Program-made: the position numbers and the translations under genes | Shown: positions 52,158 through 60,748 of the stretch, in pieces | Position numbering within the stretch: the stretch's first letter is position 1 | Layout of the letters: each line of letters begins with the position of its first letter | From: UBA5009 sp038043185 | GTDB lineage: Bacteria > Bdellovibrionota > Bdellovibrionia > Bdellovibrionales > Bdellovibrionaceae | NCBI GenBank assembly: GCA_038043185.1 | Contig: JBBTCO010000009.1 | Coordinates: 33,551 to 97,550 of the forward strand | Direction of reading: 5' to 3' | DNA length: 64,000 nucleotides | The notes under the pieces: generated by a model | Seen by the model: only the letters and a program-made list of their open reading frames with translations | Told to the model about the DNA's origin: nothing | Database searches by the model: none

Positions 52158-52625
52158 ATGAAACTGTTTATTACTTCGGTCGGTTTAGCTTTAATGTCTT
52201 TTAGTGCCCTCGCCGTCGATAGAGATGTTGAAATTGAATGTAAGCTCACTCCCACTCAGTCAGCAGTGGTTGATAGAATTAATCTTCTCGCTGTGGCAAA
52301 TGAAATTAAAATTCATTATAGAAATGGTTCCACCGAAACCGTAAAACCTGTTGAGTTAAAAAATGCAGGAATATTTGGAACAGAAAATTTTCCTGCGGAT
52401 ATTGTATGGGATAATGGTCAGGTTGCTGTGTCTCGCACGGCTGTAGGTCCACTTTTTGTCCGATTTGATTGTTTTTTAACCCCTACGATTGCCTTTGAGC
52501 GATGTATTTCTCAAGGTACCCTCGAGACTGCGCGTTTTTCGGGTGTTCGTATGAATTTGCAAGGCAAAGTACACACATTCTTTGGTCAAAATATTTGTTC
52601 AAGAATTGATCGAAGCCCTCGCTAA
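52158..52625 (+). CDS. Small secreted protein, unknown
   Basis: 155 residues, signal peptide (ending SALAVD), four Cys (ECKLTPTQ, DCFLTP-like RFDCFLTP, FERCISQG and QNICSRID), mostly beta. It may be a small disulfide-bonded periplasmic protein. No family is recognised. AAAGGAGAATCAA precedes the ATG. Confidence 0.65.
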   Translation: MKLFITSVGLALMSFSALAVDRDVEIECKLTPTQSAVVDRINLLAVANEIKIHYRNGSTETVKPVELKNAGIFGTENFPADIVWDNGQVAVSRTAVGPLFVRFDCFLTPTIAFERCISQGTLETARFSGVRMNLQGKVHTFFGQNICSRIDRSPR

Positions 52626-52644
52626 TCTATTACTTAAGTTGTGA

Positions 52645-52664
52645 GCGGGACAGCGTCGTCCCGC
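52645..52664. repeat. REP-like hairpin GCGGGAC-N6-GTCCCGC
   Basis: A perfect 7-bp stem over a 6-base spacer, after the 52158 gene and 85 bases before the sqr start. GC-rich but without T-tract. It may protect the mRNA end or weakly end transcription. Confidence 0.45.
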
Positions 52665-52749
52665 AAGCATCATCCGCCCAAACTTCTGATGTTGAATTTT
52701 CTTGGAACTTCGCTTAAATAAGACCATGAAAAAAACATAAGGAGTTTTC

Positions 52750-53988
52750 GTGTCTGCTAATAAGACTCATTTCAAAGTTTTAATTCTTGGTGCAGGTTCC
52801 GGCGGTGTTTCGATCGCAGCTCGTATGAAAAAGCAAATAAACGCAAAAGAAATCGGTATTGTTGAACCCGCCGATTTTCATTTCTACCAACCTTTGTGGA
52901 CTCTGGTTGGCGCTGGCGTAGTGGCCAAAGAGAAAACCAAAAGACCAATGAGTGCAGTCATTCCAAGTGGAGTTTCGTGGGTTAAAGATAGCGTTCAAAG
53001 CGTCGATGCGTCTGCAAATAAGGTAACATGTACATCTGGAAAAGAAATCACCTATGACTTTTTGGTGGTGGCTACAGGACTGAAATTAGACTGGAATAAA
53101 ATCAAAGGTCTCGAAGGAAACTTGGGGAAAGACGGGATCTGTAGCATCTATCAATTCGAAGATGCAGAGAAAACAGCGCAGATGATTGCAAGCTTTAAAG
53201 GCGGGAACGCTATTTTCACAATGCCCCCAGTGCCAATCAAATGCGCGGGCGCACCTCAGAAAATTATGTATTTGGCAGAAGAGATTTTTCAAAAAAATGG
53301 TGTTCGTAGTCAATCACGAGTGAATTTTGCAGTCGCCGGTAAAGTTATTTTCGGAGTTCCAGCCTTTGCTGCACCTTTAATGAAAGTCGCAGAGAGAAAA
53401 AAAATTGATCTGCAATTTTCCCATAAACTTGTCGAGGTAAAAGCAAAAGAACATTTAGCGATTTTCGAGAAGACTGTAGAAACTAAAGTTGACGGCGAAG
53501 TGAAAACCTCTGTTGAGCGAGTTGAGCAACACTATGAGCTATTGCATGTGGTTCCTCCGATGAGTGCTCATGACTATGTTAGCAAATCAAATTTGGCATT
53601 TACTTCGGGTCCACAGACAGGGTGGCTGAAGGTGGATCAGGGAACGCTTCAACATCAAGACTATAAAAATATTTTTGGCATCGGAGACGTGACGGGAGTT
53701 CCTAATTCGAAAACGGGCGCAGCCATTCGAAAACAGGCTCCGGTTGTTGCGCAAAACTTGAGTGATGTCATTGCTGGTCGTGCTCCAACAATGAAGTACG
53801 ATGGTTATTCTTCTTGTCCTTTGATTACCGGAGTGGGCAAAGTCATTTTAGCCGAATTTGGTTATGATGGAAAACTGATGCCTTCTTTTCCCATGGACAT
53901 GACGAAAGAGCGTCGAAGCATGTGGATCCTGAAAAAAGATTTGCTTCCGCCGATGTATTGGAATGGCATGATGACAGGGCGAATGTGA
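52750..53988 (+). CDS. sqr: Sulfide:quinone oxidoreductase
   Basis: 412 residues, GTG start preceded by AAGGAG. FAD motif VLILGAGSGGVSIAARM; substrate-site FYQPLWTLVGAG; NAD-like linker FLVVATG; and IFGIGDVTGVPNSKTGAAIRKQ for the second FAD contact. Redox-active Cys165 (IKCAGAPQK) and Cys356 (SSCPLITG) match the catalytic pair of SQR. It should oxidise sulfide to sulfane sulfur and pass electrons to quinone at the membrane. The next gene overlaps by four bases. Confidence 0.9.
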   Translation: MSANKTHFKVLILGAGSGGVSIAARMKKQINAKEIGIVEPADFHFYQPLWTLVGAGVVAKEKTKRPMSAVIPSGVSWVKDSVQSVDASANKVTCTSGKEITYDFLVVATGLKLDWNKIKGLEGNLGKDGICSIYQFEDAEKTAQMIASFKGGNAIFTMPPVPIKCAGAPQKIMYLAEEIFQKNGVRSQSRVNFAVAGKVIFGVPAFAAPLMKVAERKKIDLQFSHKLVEVKAKEHLAIFEKTVETKVDGEVKTSVERVEQHYELLHVVPPMSAHDYVSKSNLAFTSGPQTGWLKVDQGTLQHQDYKNIFGIGDVTGVPNSKTGAAIRKQAPVVAQNLSDVIAGRAPTMKYDGYSSCPLITGVGKVILAEFGYDGKLMPSFPMDMTKERRSMWILKKDLLPPMYWNGMMTGRM

Positions 53989-54944
53989 TTAATAGTTTTC
54001 GCTCCCAAGAAATTTGGGGGCGCGTGCTTATTCCCCTAGGATTTTTCGCTGCACTTTTGCCAGTGACAACTTCTGCTATGGCTTTGCTGCTGGGGGTTTT
54101 CTTAGCTCTTGTCGTGGGTAATCCTTATATTGCAAAGACTCGAAAACTAACCCGGCCTATGTTAGCATGGTCTATTGTTGGGTTGGGGGCCGGGGTCAAT
54201 TTGTTGGTCGTTTTAAAAGCTGGCCTTGATGGGATTTTTTTTACACTTCTGTCTTTGACTGCTACTTTGTTAGTCGGAATGTACTTGGGCCGATGGCTGA
54301 AAATCAATCGCGAAACTTCTGTTTTACTTAATGTCGGAACTGCTATATGTGGGGGCAGTGCCATTGCGGCGGTTTCTTCGGCTATTCGAGCCAAAGATGA
54401 ATCAACCGCTGTGGCCTTAGGTATCGTATTTATTCTCAATGCCCTTGGTCTGCTTATTTTTCCAAGCTTGGGTCATTGGTTTCAGTTATCGCAGCATCAG
54501 TTTGGAATGTGGAGCGCCTTAGCCATCCACGACACCAGTTCTGTCGTCGGAGCGGCAATGCAGTATGGGCCGCAAGCTCTTGAGGTTGGAACCACCGTAA
54601 AGCTTGTTCGTGCGCTGTGGATTATTCCCGTATCGATTCTGTTTGCAAAATATTTTCGCAAAGAAACAGGCGCCTCTGAAGTGAAGCAGGCCACTCAGTA
54701 TCCTTGGTTTATTGGCGGTTTTCTTTTGATGTCTGCCTTGGTCACATGGGTTGAAGTTTTACAACCCTTGGGTCATCAAATAGAGTGGCTCGCCAAGCGC
54801 GCTCTGGTGGCCACCTTATTTTTAATCGGCAGTGGATTGACCTTGGCCACTTTACAAAAAGTCGGAATCAAAGCTTTGGTTCACGGCGTGGTGCTTTGGA
54901 TTTTAGTCGCGAGCACCAGTCTTGTTTTTATTCACTGGGGTTAG
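53985..54944 (+). CDS. yeiH: YeiH-family (UPF0324) membrane permease
   Basis: 319 residues from the GTG at 53985, which overlaps the sqr stop as GTGA and has AGGG before it. An ATG at 53922 in another reading would overlap sqr more. About ten membrane helices, with conserved SAIAAVSSAIRAKDEST, AIHDTSSVVGAA and VKLVRALWI. The family is annotated as putative sulfate or sulfur-compound exporter; the coupling to sqr fits export of an oxidised sulfur product. Its last 42 bases overlap the convergent gene. Confidence 0.88.
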   Translation: MINSFRSQEIWGRVLIPLGFFAALLPVTTSAMALLLGVFLALVVGNPYIAKTRKLTRPMLAWSIVGLGAGVNLLVVLKAGLDGIFFTLLSLTATLLVGMYLGRWLKINRETSVLLNVGTAICGGSAIAAVSSAIRAKDESTAVALGIVFILNALGLLIFPSLGHWFQLSQHQFGMWSALAIHDTSSVVGAAMQYGPQALEVGTTVKLVRALWIIPVSILFAKYFRKETGASEVKQATQYPWFIGGFLLMSALVTWVEVLQPLGHQIEWLAKRALVATLFLIGSGLTLATLQKVGIKALVHGVVLWILVASTSLVFIHWG

Positions 54945-55898
54945 CGCATTCCTTGTGTTTTCTACTCTACGTTCAGCATCGGCCCATTGCTTTGAAAGAA
55001 AAGGCGACACTTCTCCGATAGCACTTACCTTCTGAAGTAAGGGAAAATGTGTCGCTGGTTGCTTTCGTATCCATTCTCCAGAAGCCGTTGGCAAAATTGT
55101 ACCAACACCTTCATAGGAAAGACGTTCAGGCTTGAGCATTCCATCAGAGAAACGGTTCGAGAGAAAGCTCATCACATCAACAACAGATTCACGAGGTAAA
55201 GCTTGTTTCGTTTTCTCGGCCCATATTGAAAGTGCATTCAGACCGCGCAGAACATCGTATAAATAAAATCTGGGAAAGCAGAGTTTAACCCATTGTTCGG
55301 CACTCTTGCGTTCACTAGCGTTGTATTTCGTGGACGAGCCAAGCATCAGTTTTCGATCTATCAAAAATTTTGCACCCTTATCGAGGAACAACTTTTCTTC
55401 TGGCGTCCATGGCCTGGGCGTATAAAGCAAAATGGCCTCGAAGGCGGCAATCGTTCCGACCATTGAGCTTGGGCATTCATCTTTGATCAAGTAGGCATTG
55501 TTATCACAGTTCAGCCCACCATCAGCCATTTGATAACGAAGAAACCAAGGGCGAATCCAAGCTACCTCTTTATCTACATCAACTCCACACGCGGACAGAA
55601 CTTGATAAACATTTCCAAGCTGGCAATGACAAGGACTGCCTCTGTAAGGATCAATGCCTTCAGGCATTTCTTCTGGCTGAATCGGAAAAACTTTGAGTGG
55701 TATTCTGTTTAGTGAAGCAATGTATCGTTCGATCATAGTTTTAGGAATTTGTTTGGCCTCTCCCATCTCATGAAGGAGAAGCATATGCCACCAAGGGGAA
55801 TCCCATTTGGGCCAATAAGCATCGGCATCAACAGTATGAAGAGCCTGTTCAGAAGATAAGTATTGAACAGATTTTTGAATTTCGGATTCGTAGTTCAT
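54903..55898 (-). CDS. Alpha/alpha-toroid protein (terpene-cyclase-like), unknown
   Basis: 331 residues, no signal peptide. Repeated helices with WxxP-type starts (YWPKWDSPWWHMLLLHEMGE; WIRPWFLRYQMADGGLNCDNNAY; DECPSSMVGTIAAFEAILLY) fit an alpha/alpha barrel as in prenyltransferase or squalene-cyclase families. The DGGLNCDNNAY segment recalls QW-type repeats. No DCTAE motif is seen, so cyclase activity is unproven. It is the last gene of a three-gene operon (DUF-like, methyltransferase, this one). Confidence 0.6.
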   Translation of the reverse strand: MNYESEIQKSVQYLSSEQALHTVDADAYWPKWDSPWWHMLLLHEMGEAKQIPKTMIERYIASLNRIPLKVFPIQPEEMPEGIDPYRGSPCHCQLGNVYQVLSACGVDVDKEVAWIRPWFLRYQMADGGLNCDNNAYLIKDECPSSMVGTIAAFEAILLYTPRPWTPEEKLFLDKGAKFLIDRKLMLGSSTKYNASERKSAEQWVKLCFPRFYLYDVLRGLNALSIWAEKTKQALPRESVVDVMSFLSNRFSDGMLKPERLSYEGVGTILPTASGEWIRKQPATHFPLLQKVSAIGEVSPFLSKQWADAERRVENTRNALTPVNKNKTGARD

Positions 55899-55914
55899 TT
55901 GGTCTTTCCATTCT

Positions 55915-56754
55915 TCATTTATTTCCCTTGCAGAAGATGATTAGACGCAATCCCATAAAATGGTGCATTTTTCCCATCTCATCAGTGAGCGATTCAAATT
56001 TTAACAAAAGGTCGTTTCCTAGCTGAACTTGGCGTGCTGGTGACAGCGCTGCCACATCGTACATCAGCATGAAAAAATCCATAAGATTTGCTGGCTGTTC
56101 ATGGAAGTGAATCGAGAAGTCTTGCACAGTTCCCGGTTGAGTAAATTGATTCCCTGAAAAAAGAGACCGAAGACCCTCTTCGCTGCGCGTCCTCTCGTCT
56201 CCCAGATTTGAAAGCCAAGATTTACTCTCTTCTTTGAGGGCCTCATCCAGCAATTGAAGGAAGGCGTCCATCGCTGGAGCTTTTTCGTACTTTCCACCAA
56301 CAACCGCCGAGAAGGTCCCACCGGGCTTAAGGACTCGATGGATTTCAGAAACAACATTTTCAATTCCGTCCATCAGCATAAAGGCCATATGGCAGAGGAC
56401 AAAGTCGACTGAATTATCTGGTAGAGGAAGGGATTGTGCCTTGGCTTCCAGGAGTTTGACTTTTGACGAGCTAAGTCTTGTACGAGCAGCTTCGAGCTCG
56501 CCGACACTCATATCTACGCCGATCAAGTTGAGATTTTTATATCCGGCCGTAGAAAACCTTTGAAGTAGGACTCCATCGCCGCAAGCCAGATCTAAAACGG
56601 TTGCTTGGTTTTTGCTTGCTGGGGCGAGTACGGAGGCAACCATATCATAGGATGTTTTATGATCCTTGGTGAATCCATTTGAAAATGCAGCAGGAGTGCA
56701 ACCCGGATGCTTTTTATGAAAATCTTGAAGAAAAGTTTCAATCGACGTATTCAT
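55915..56754 (-). CDS. Class I SAM-dependent methyltransferase
   Basis: 279 residues. SAM motif I VLDLACGDGVLLQRFS, motif II IGVDMSVGELEAA, and later CHMAFMLMDGIENVVSEI, then RVLKPGGTFSAVV. The general layout is Methyltransf_11 type, with a C-terminal helical cap. The methyl acceptor is unknown. It starts two bases after the upstream gene and is followed after 16 bases by the toroid-fold gene. Confidence 0.88.
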   Translation of the reverse strand: MNTSIETFLQDFHKKHPGCTPAAFSNGFTKDHKTSYDMVASVLAPASKNQATVLDLACGDGVLLQRFSTAGYKNLNLIGVDMSVGELEAARTRLSSSKVKLLEAKAQSLPLPDNSVDFVLCHMAFMLMDGIENVVSEIHRVLKPGGTFSAVVGGKYEKAPAMDAFLQLLDEALKEESKSWLSNLGDERTRSEEGLRSLFSGNQFTQPGTVQDFSIHFHEQPANLMDFFMLMYDVAALSPARQVQLGNDLLLKFESLTDEMGKMHHFMGLRLIIFCKGNK

Positions 56755-56756
56755 GG

Positions 56757-57221
56757 CTATTCAGTTTGTTTAACCATGCGAATGCCAGAACGTTCCTTGA
56801 ACTCGCTATCAGGCATTCCCCAGGAATAAGTGTAAGAGATTGAATTGCTATCCCAAATATCAAGAGCAACTTCTTCTCGAAATGCTTTGTGGTCCTGAGG
56901 GGAGTTAAATCCAAAGATGAAGGAGTTGAGCGCGCCAGGCTTGGCTATTGCTGACCGTAGTTCATGAGGAACAAGGCCCGGAATATTTGTATTAAAATTC
57001 CACAGCGTTAACTTCTCGGTCATTGCAGGCGCAATAGTGGATGCTTCTTGATGATAGAGCTTTCCGTCTTTTCCAGTTGCAGAAAAATGGATTTGAAAAC
57101 CACGACCTGCGAGGAGCGGTTGCAGACTGAGGCAACCTGTAAAGGGTTGGCCTTCGTGATTAATTCCCTCTCCAAGATAAGCTCCACAAGCCTTTTTCAA
57201 GGTTTCCAAGATTTCCTTCAC
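56757..57221 (-). CDS. Small beta-barrel-like protein, unknown
   Basis: 154 residues, GTG start preceded by AGGAGTTAAGTTT. The pattern CGAYLGEGINHEGQPFTGCLSLQPLLAGRGFQIHFSATGKDGKLYHQE (in parts) suggests a nitrobindin/DUF1579-like calycin fold that binds a small hydrophobic or heme ligand. No firm family is recognised. First gene of the methyltransferase operon. Confidence 0.6.
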   Translation of the reverse strand: MKEILETLKKACGAYLGEGINHEGQPFTGCLSLQPLLAGRGFQIHFSATGKDGKLYHQEASTIAPAMTEKLTLWNFNTNIPGLVPHELRSAIAKPGALNSFIFGFNSPQDHKAFREEVALDIWDSNSISYTYSWGMPDSEFKERSGIRMVKQTE

Positions 57222-57319
57222 AAACTTAACTCCTATAAATTATTTTTTTCTGTGAACCGGTGGTTCCGGAGAAATTGGTTTAAGCCCTTGGAATTTCTAA
57301 ATAAACCATTTTAGAAAAA

Positions 57320-57396
<77 letters not shown>

Positions 57397-57473
57397 ACAA
57401 AGAAGTCGTACACTAGGTTATAACCGAGCTGAGGTCAAGTCCTCTATCCTGGTTTTGTGCCTTTGTTTTTAAG

Positions 57474-58523
57474 CTATTTGTTGGAAAAGACTCTGTGGCA
57501 CATGTTTAAGCCCGCGGACGATGATTGTAGCGTCGCTCGCAGCGTTTTGATAGTTCTTGCGGCGTCGATCAAGGCGTTGCGGAATGCAATGTTCTCTTTC
57601 AGCTTTGCGATCTCTTGAACCCAGGGAAGCTCACGCACATTTTCTGGAAGAGTCTCTTTGCCTTCGATGAATTTTGAAAAGACGTAGCTCATTAAATTGA
57701 TTTGTTGGTTTTTGTTTTCCAACAACTGCTTTTTGAAAGCGGGTTCTAGATTCAATTTCTCGATGTGTGGCCATAGCTTATAAAGGAAAAAATCTTGAGC
57801 AAACACTCTCATGTTGTCCACGTACTTTTGGCCGTTAGCTGAGAGGTGCAGTTCTTTTGCATTAAGAGCTTCAATTGCTCCTTTGGCGAGAAGAGAAGTC
57901 CACGCACTGCCATCGCTCGAGAGGCTTTTTATTCTTAAATCTGTGGATCTGACCGATTCGCTGACGACGTGAATAAAACGGATGCGGGGATCGTGGCCGT
58001 ACTTGGCTTTTTGGGCTTCGAAAGTTTTCATGTCGGTGGGGTCGGCACTGACGACGATCATTGCCGTTTTCAGCAATTCTTCTAAGTAATTTTTTTGTTC
58101 CCACACTTTCAGAATGTCACTTCCAACCAGATGGGCTTTTCTTTCCCCCGGGAGATTCTTAGTCGCTTGAGATTGGGCTACAGCAGAATTAATTCCAACC
58201 ATCTCTTGAAGGCCTAAGTGAGTTTGGATGTTGGGATTGTGTTTTGTCGAGGCCTGAATAATATCTATGATTTCGTTGTAGGGTAAAAATGTCGGTTGAA
58301 AACGACCGGTTTCTTCCACTCGGGGAGTGTGGGGGGCTCTTTGAATAGGAAGTACTAAGGCCTTCGAACCAGGGAACATTTTCAGAGCGCCTTCGACCTC
58401 TTCGGCGTGAGTTCGGTGAAATGCATCGAAGGTTCCGGAATACAAAAGTGTAAAGCTTTCGGCCCAGGATTGGGCCGAAATGGCAAAAACTAGGGTTAGG
58501 ATCGTAAACTTCAGAGATTTCAT
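57474..58523 (-). CDS. Exported nucleotidyltransferase-fold (NadD-like) protein
   Basis: 349 residues from 58523; the signal peptide MKSLKFTILTLVFAISAQSWA is clear. The mature chain starts with LLYSGTFDAFHRTH, matching the GTFDP(x)H-x-G-H start of NadD/CoaD-type adenylyltransferases with H-x-T-H in place of H-x-G-H. Later IQRAPHTPRVEE, HLVGSDILKVWEQKNYLEEL and the SESVRSTDLRIKSL motif (like ISSTxIR) follow the same order as NadD. NAD adenylyltransferases are normally cytoplasmic. A secreted version is unusual and its activity is unproven. Confidence 0.75.
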   Translation of the reverse strand: MKSLKFTILTLVFAISAQSWAESFTLLYSGTFDAFHRTHAEEVEGALKMFPGSKALVLPIQRAPHTPRVEETGRFQPTFLPYNEIIDIIQASTKHNPNIQTHLGLQEMVGINSAVAQSQATKNLPGERKAHLVGSDILKVWEQKNYLEELLKTAMIVVSADPTDMKTFEAQKAKYGHDPRIRFIHVVSESVRSTDLRIKSLSSDGSAWTSLLAKGAIEALNAKELHLSANGQKYVDNMRVFAQDFFLYKLWPHIEKLNLEPAFKKQLLENKNQQINLMSYVFSKFIEGKETLPENVRELPWVQEIAKLKENIAFRNALIDAARTIKTLRATLQSSSAGLNMCHRVFSNK

Positions 58524-58674
58524 CGTTTTATTGAATTGCATCTTGAGGGCCATAAACAGCTTAGTGATGAGCCCCTATCTTGTTGAAATTACGTCAAAAT
58601 CTTAGCCTCTATTGGGATTCACTAGAGTGCGGGTGTTTTTACGGTCTACAGCTGTTTAGATTCCTAACAGCAGA

Positions 58675-60663
58675 TCACCAAATTTTTACAAGCTTATCCT
58701 TCGGTAAAACCATTGGATCGCCTTCTTTGCATTGAAAAGCTTTAGCAAATCCGGGTTGTTGTTTAACTTGTTCATTCACTCGTGCAAAAGCCAATGAATG
58801 TGGGTCGGTTTTTAACTGAGTTTCATCGTGTTTTGGTCGAGAAACATCACACCAAACGCGGGCATAAGACAGAAATAATTCTTTTTGCATTTCAGGATTT
58901 TTTTGAAACTCACTGTCTTTAGAGGCCAATCGATTAGCTGCTGTAAGGCCAACCAGATCACCGATATTTTCACCTTGGGTCAGTCCACCGTTGTGTCCAA
59001 TGGCATCGAACTGGGCAATCAATGGTTTAGTTCGCTCCGCGAAGTTTTTCATATCTGTCATCGTCATCCATTGTCTTTGTTTTCCAACAGAATCGTAGCG
59101 TGAACCTTGATCATCAATTCCATGACCTAATTCATGACCAATGACTGCGCCAACCGCGCCGGCATTTTGAATATCGCTTAAAGCGGGATCGTAAAATGGA
59201 TATTGCAGAATTCCGATCGGCATAACGAATTTGTTGTACGAAGAATCATAATAAGCATTCACGGTGAGCGGACTCATCATCCAACGGGATTTATCTGTTG
59301 GTTCCCGCAATTCACGCAAAGTTTTTTCTTGATAGACCTTAGAAACAATTTTTGTATTTTCGATGGGATTGGTTGCCGAGTATTTAGCCACGGGTAAGAA
59401 ATCCCATTCTTTATCATTTTCAGGGGACACCAATTGCAGTCGGGCGCTTTTCATTTTTAAGATGGCCTCGGCCTTAGCTTCTTTGCTGAGCCATTTGTTT
59501 TCTTCCAGAGTCTCGATGACGCTCGAACGAATTTTTTCCGCTAGGGAAATAAATTTCTCGCGTGGAAAATTAGGAAAGATTCGTGGCATAAGGATCGCAT
59601 CGATTTCTTTTGAAAAAATCTCCATCGTTCGTCGTGTACAGCGTTCTTGTCGTTCGGTCCGTTTGTTGGGGCCACCAAAATATTTTTTGTTAAAATCAAA
59701 ATTAGCTTGGAAATAACGAGGATAAGAATCATCCATGTAGGATTTTAGGGAATTGTAATGATAAATATCTTTTAATTCGTCAACAGAGGCACCAGCAAAG
59801 TAAGTATTTAAAAAAGCTAAGGCTTCGGGCATCCAGTGACGAATCACTGTCGAGTTTGGAATGACTTTAAGCAAAGCTTCAAATTTAAGATTAGGATACT
59901 TCTGCAAAAGCTGCTCATGAGGAATGGGGTTTCGATTATTTACAATCTGTCTGAATTGCTCGGGGGTAGGATTCACTTCCGCAAGAGCTTTCTCAAACTC
60001 CAAAACCGCTTTGGCTGATTTTTCCGGAGTCTTTGATTTTACTTCTTTAAAGAACAGCACCATGACTTTTTCAAGCGCTTTAGTTATTTCTTCATTCTTG
60101 TAATAAGACTTTTCTGGCAAACTTAGATAGCTAGTCACAAGGTAAAGGTCATTGTTGTCAGAATTATCTTGATTAGAAGTATCACCCCAATCAATAGGGG
60201 AAGAGTCTGTGCTTAAATAACTCTCGGAAATTTGTCTTTGGAAGTCTTCGCGAGTTTTAATTTTAGCTAAGAGGTCTTTGCCCACTCTGCGAACTTCTTC
60301 AATCTCAGCTTTTTTTCGATTAGGGATATCCATACATGCTGAATAATATGTTTTGAGTATTTCTTCGCGTTCAGAACTGGGCTTAGATTTTTTTAAATTT
60401 TTAAAAAAATCTTTTTTCTTTTCGAGCAATCTTTCCGCAGAATCATTAAATGCAAAAGTATGAGATGAGCGATCTTCACGAAGTTTAAAACTTTCATTTA
60501 CTTTTGAGCAGGTGTACTTGTAAAAGTCTTGGCATGGATTTAGGGACGTGTTCACTGGAAATTCGCGCCGCTCAGGGATTGCGGAGCTAGGCAAGGCCGC
60601 CATCGTTAGTGAAGAAAAGAAAATGGAAGTGATCAGGCAAAATAACAAGTGAGTGATTTTCAT
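58675..60663 (-). CDS. M13-family metallopeptidase (neprilysin-like), secreted
   Basis: 662 residues, usual for the family, with signal peptide ending SLTMAA. The zinc motif HELGH is at 510-514, Glu565 (QGENIGDLVG) is the third ligand, and NAYYDSSYNKFVMPIGILQYPFYDP (read in parts) is the substrate-binding strand. The N-terminus CQDFYKYTC and terminal CxxxxxxxxxxxxKIW region match neprilysin. It cleaves peptides on the amino side of hydrophobic residues outside the cytoplasm. AAAGGATAAATT precedes the ATG. Confidence 0.9.
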   Translation of the reverse strand: MKITHLLFCLITSIFFSSLTMAALPSSAIPERREFPVNTSLNPCQDFYKYTCSKVNESFKLREDRSSHTFAFNDSAERLLEKKKDFFKNLKKSKPSSEREEILKTYYSACMDIPNRKKAEIEEVRRVGKDLLAKIKTREDFQRQISESYLSTDSSPIDWGDTSNQDNSDNNDLYLVTSYLSLPEKSYYKNEEITKALEKVMVLFFKEVKSKTPEKSAKAVLEFEKALAEVNPTPEQFRQIVNNRNPIPHEQLLQKYPNLKFEALLKVIPNSTVIRHWMPEALAFLNTYFAGASVDELKDIYHYNSLKSYMDDSYPRYFQANFDFNKKYFGGPNKRTERQERCTRRTMEIFSKEIDAILMPRIFPNFPREKFISLAEKIRSSVIETLEENKWLSKEAKAEAILKMKSARLQLVSPENDKEWDFLPVAKYSATNPIENTKIVSKVYQEKTLRELREPTDKSRWMMSPLTVNAYYDSSYNKFVMPIGILQYPFYDPALSDIQNAGAVGAVIGHELGHGIDDQGSRYDSVGKQRQWMTMTDMKNFAERTKPLIAQFDAIGHNGGLTQGENIGDLVGLTAANRLASKDSEFQKNPEMQKELFLSYARVWCDVSRPKHDETQLKTDPHSLAFARVNEQVKQQPGFAKAFQCKEGDPMVLPKDKLVKIW

Positions 60664-60748
60664 AATTTATCCTTTTGATGAGATAGAAAGTCTACCAATG
60701 GATAATCACAAACTCACTCACTTTTAACAGAATAGCTGGGCCAGAGTC

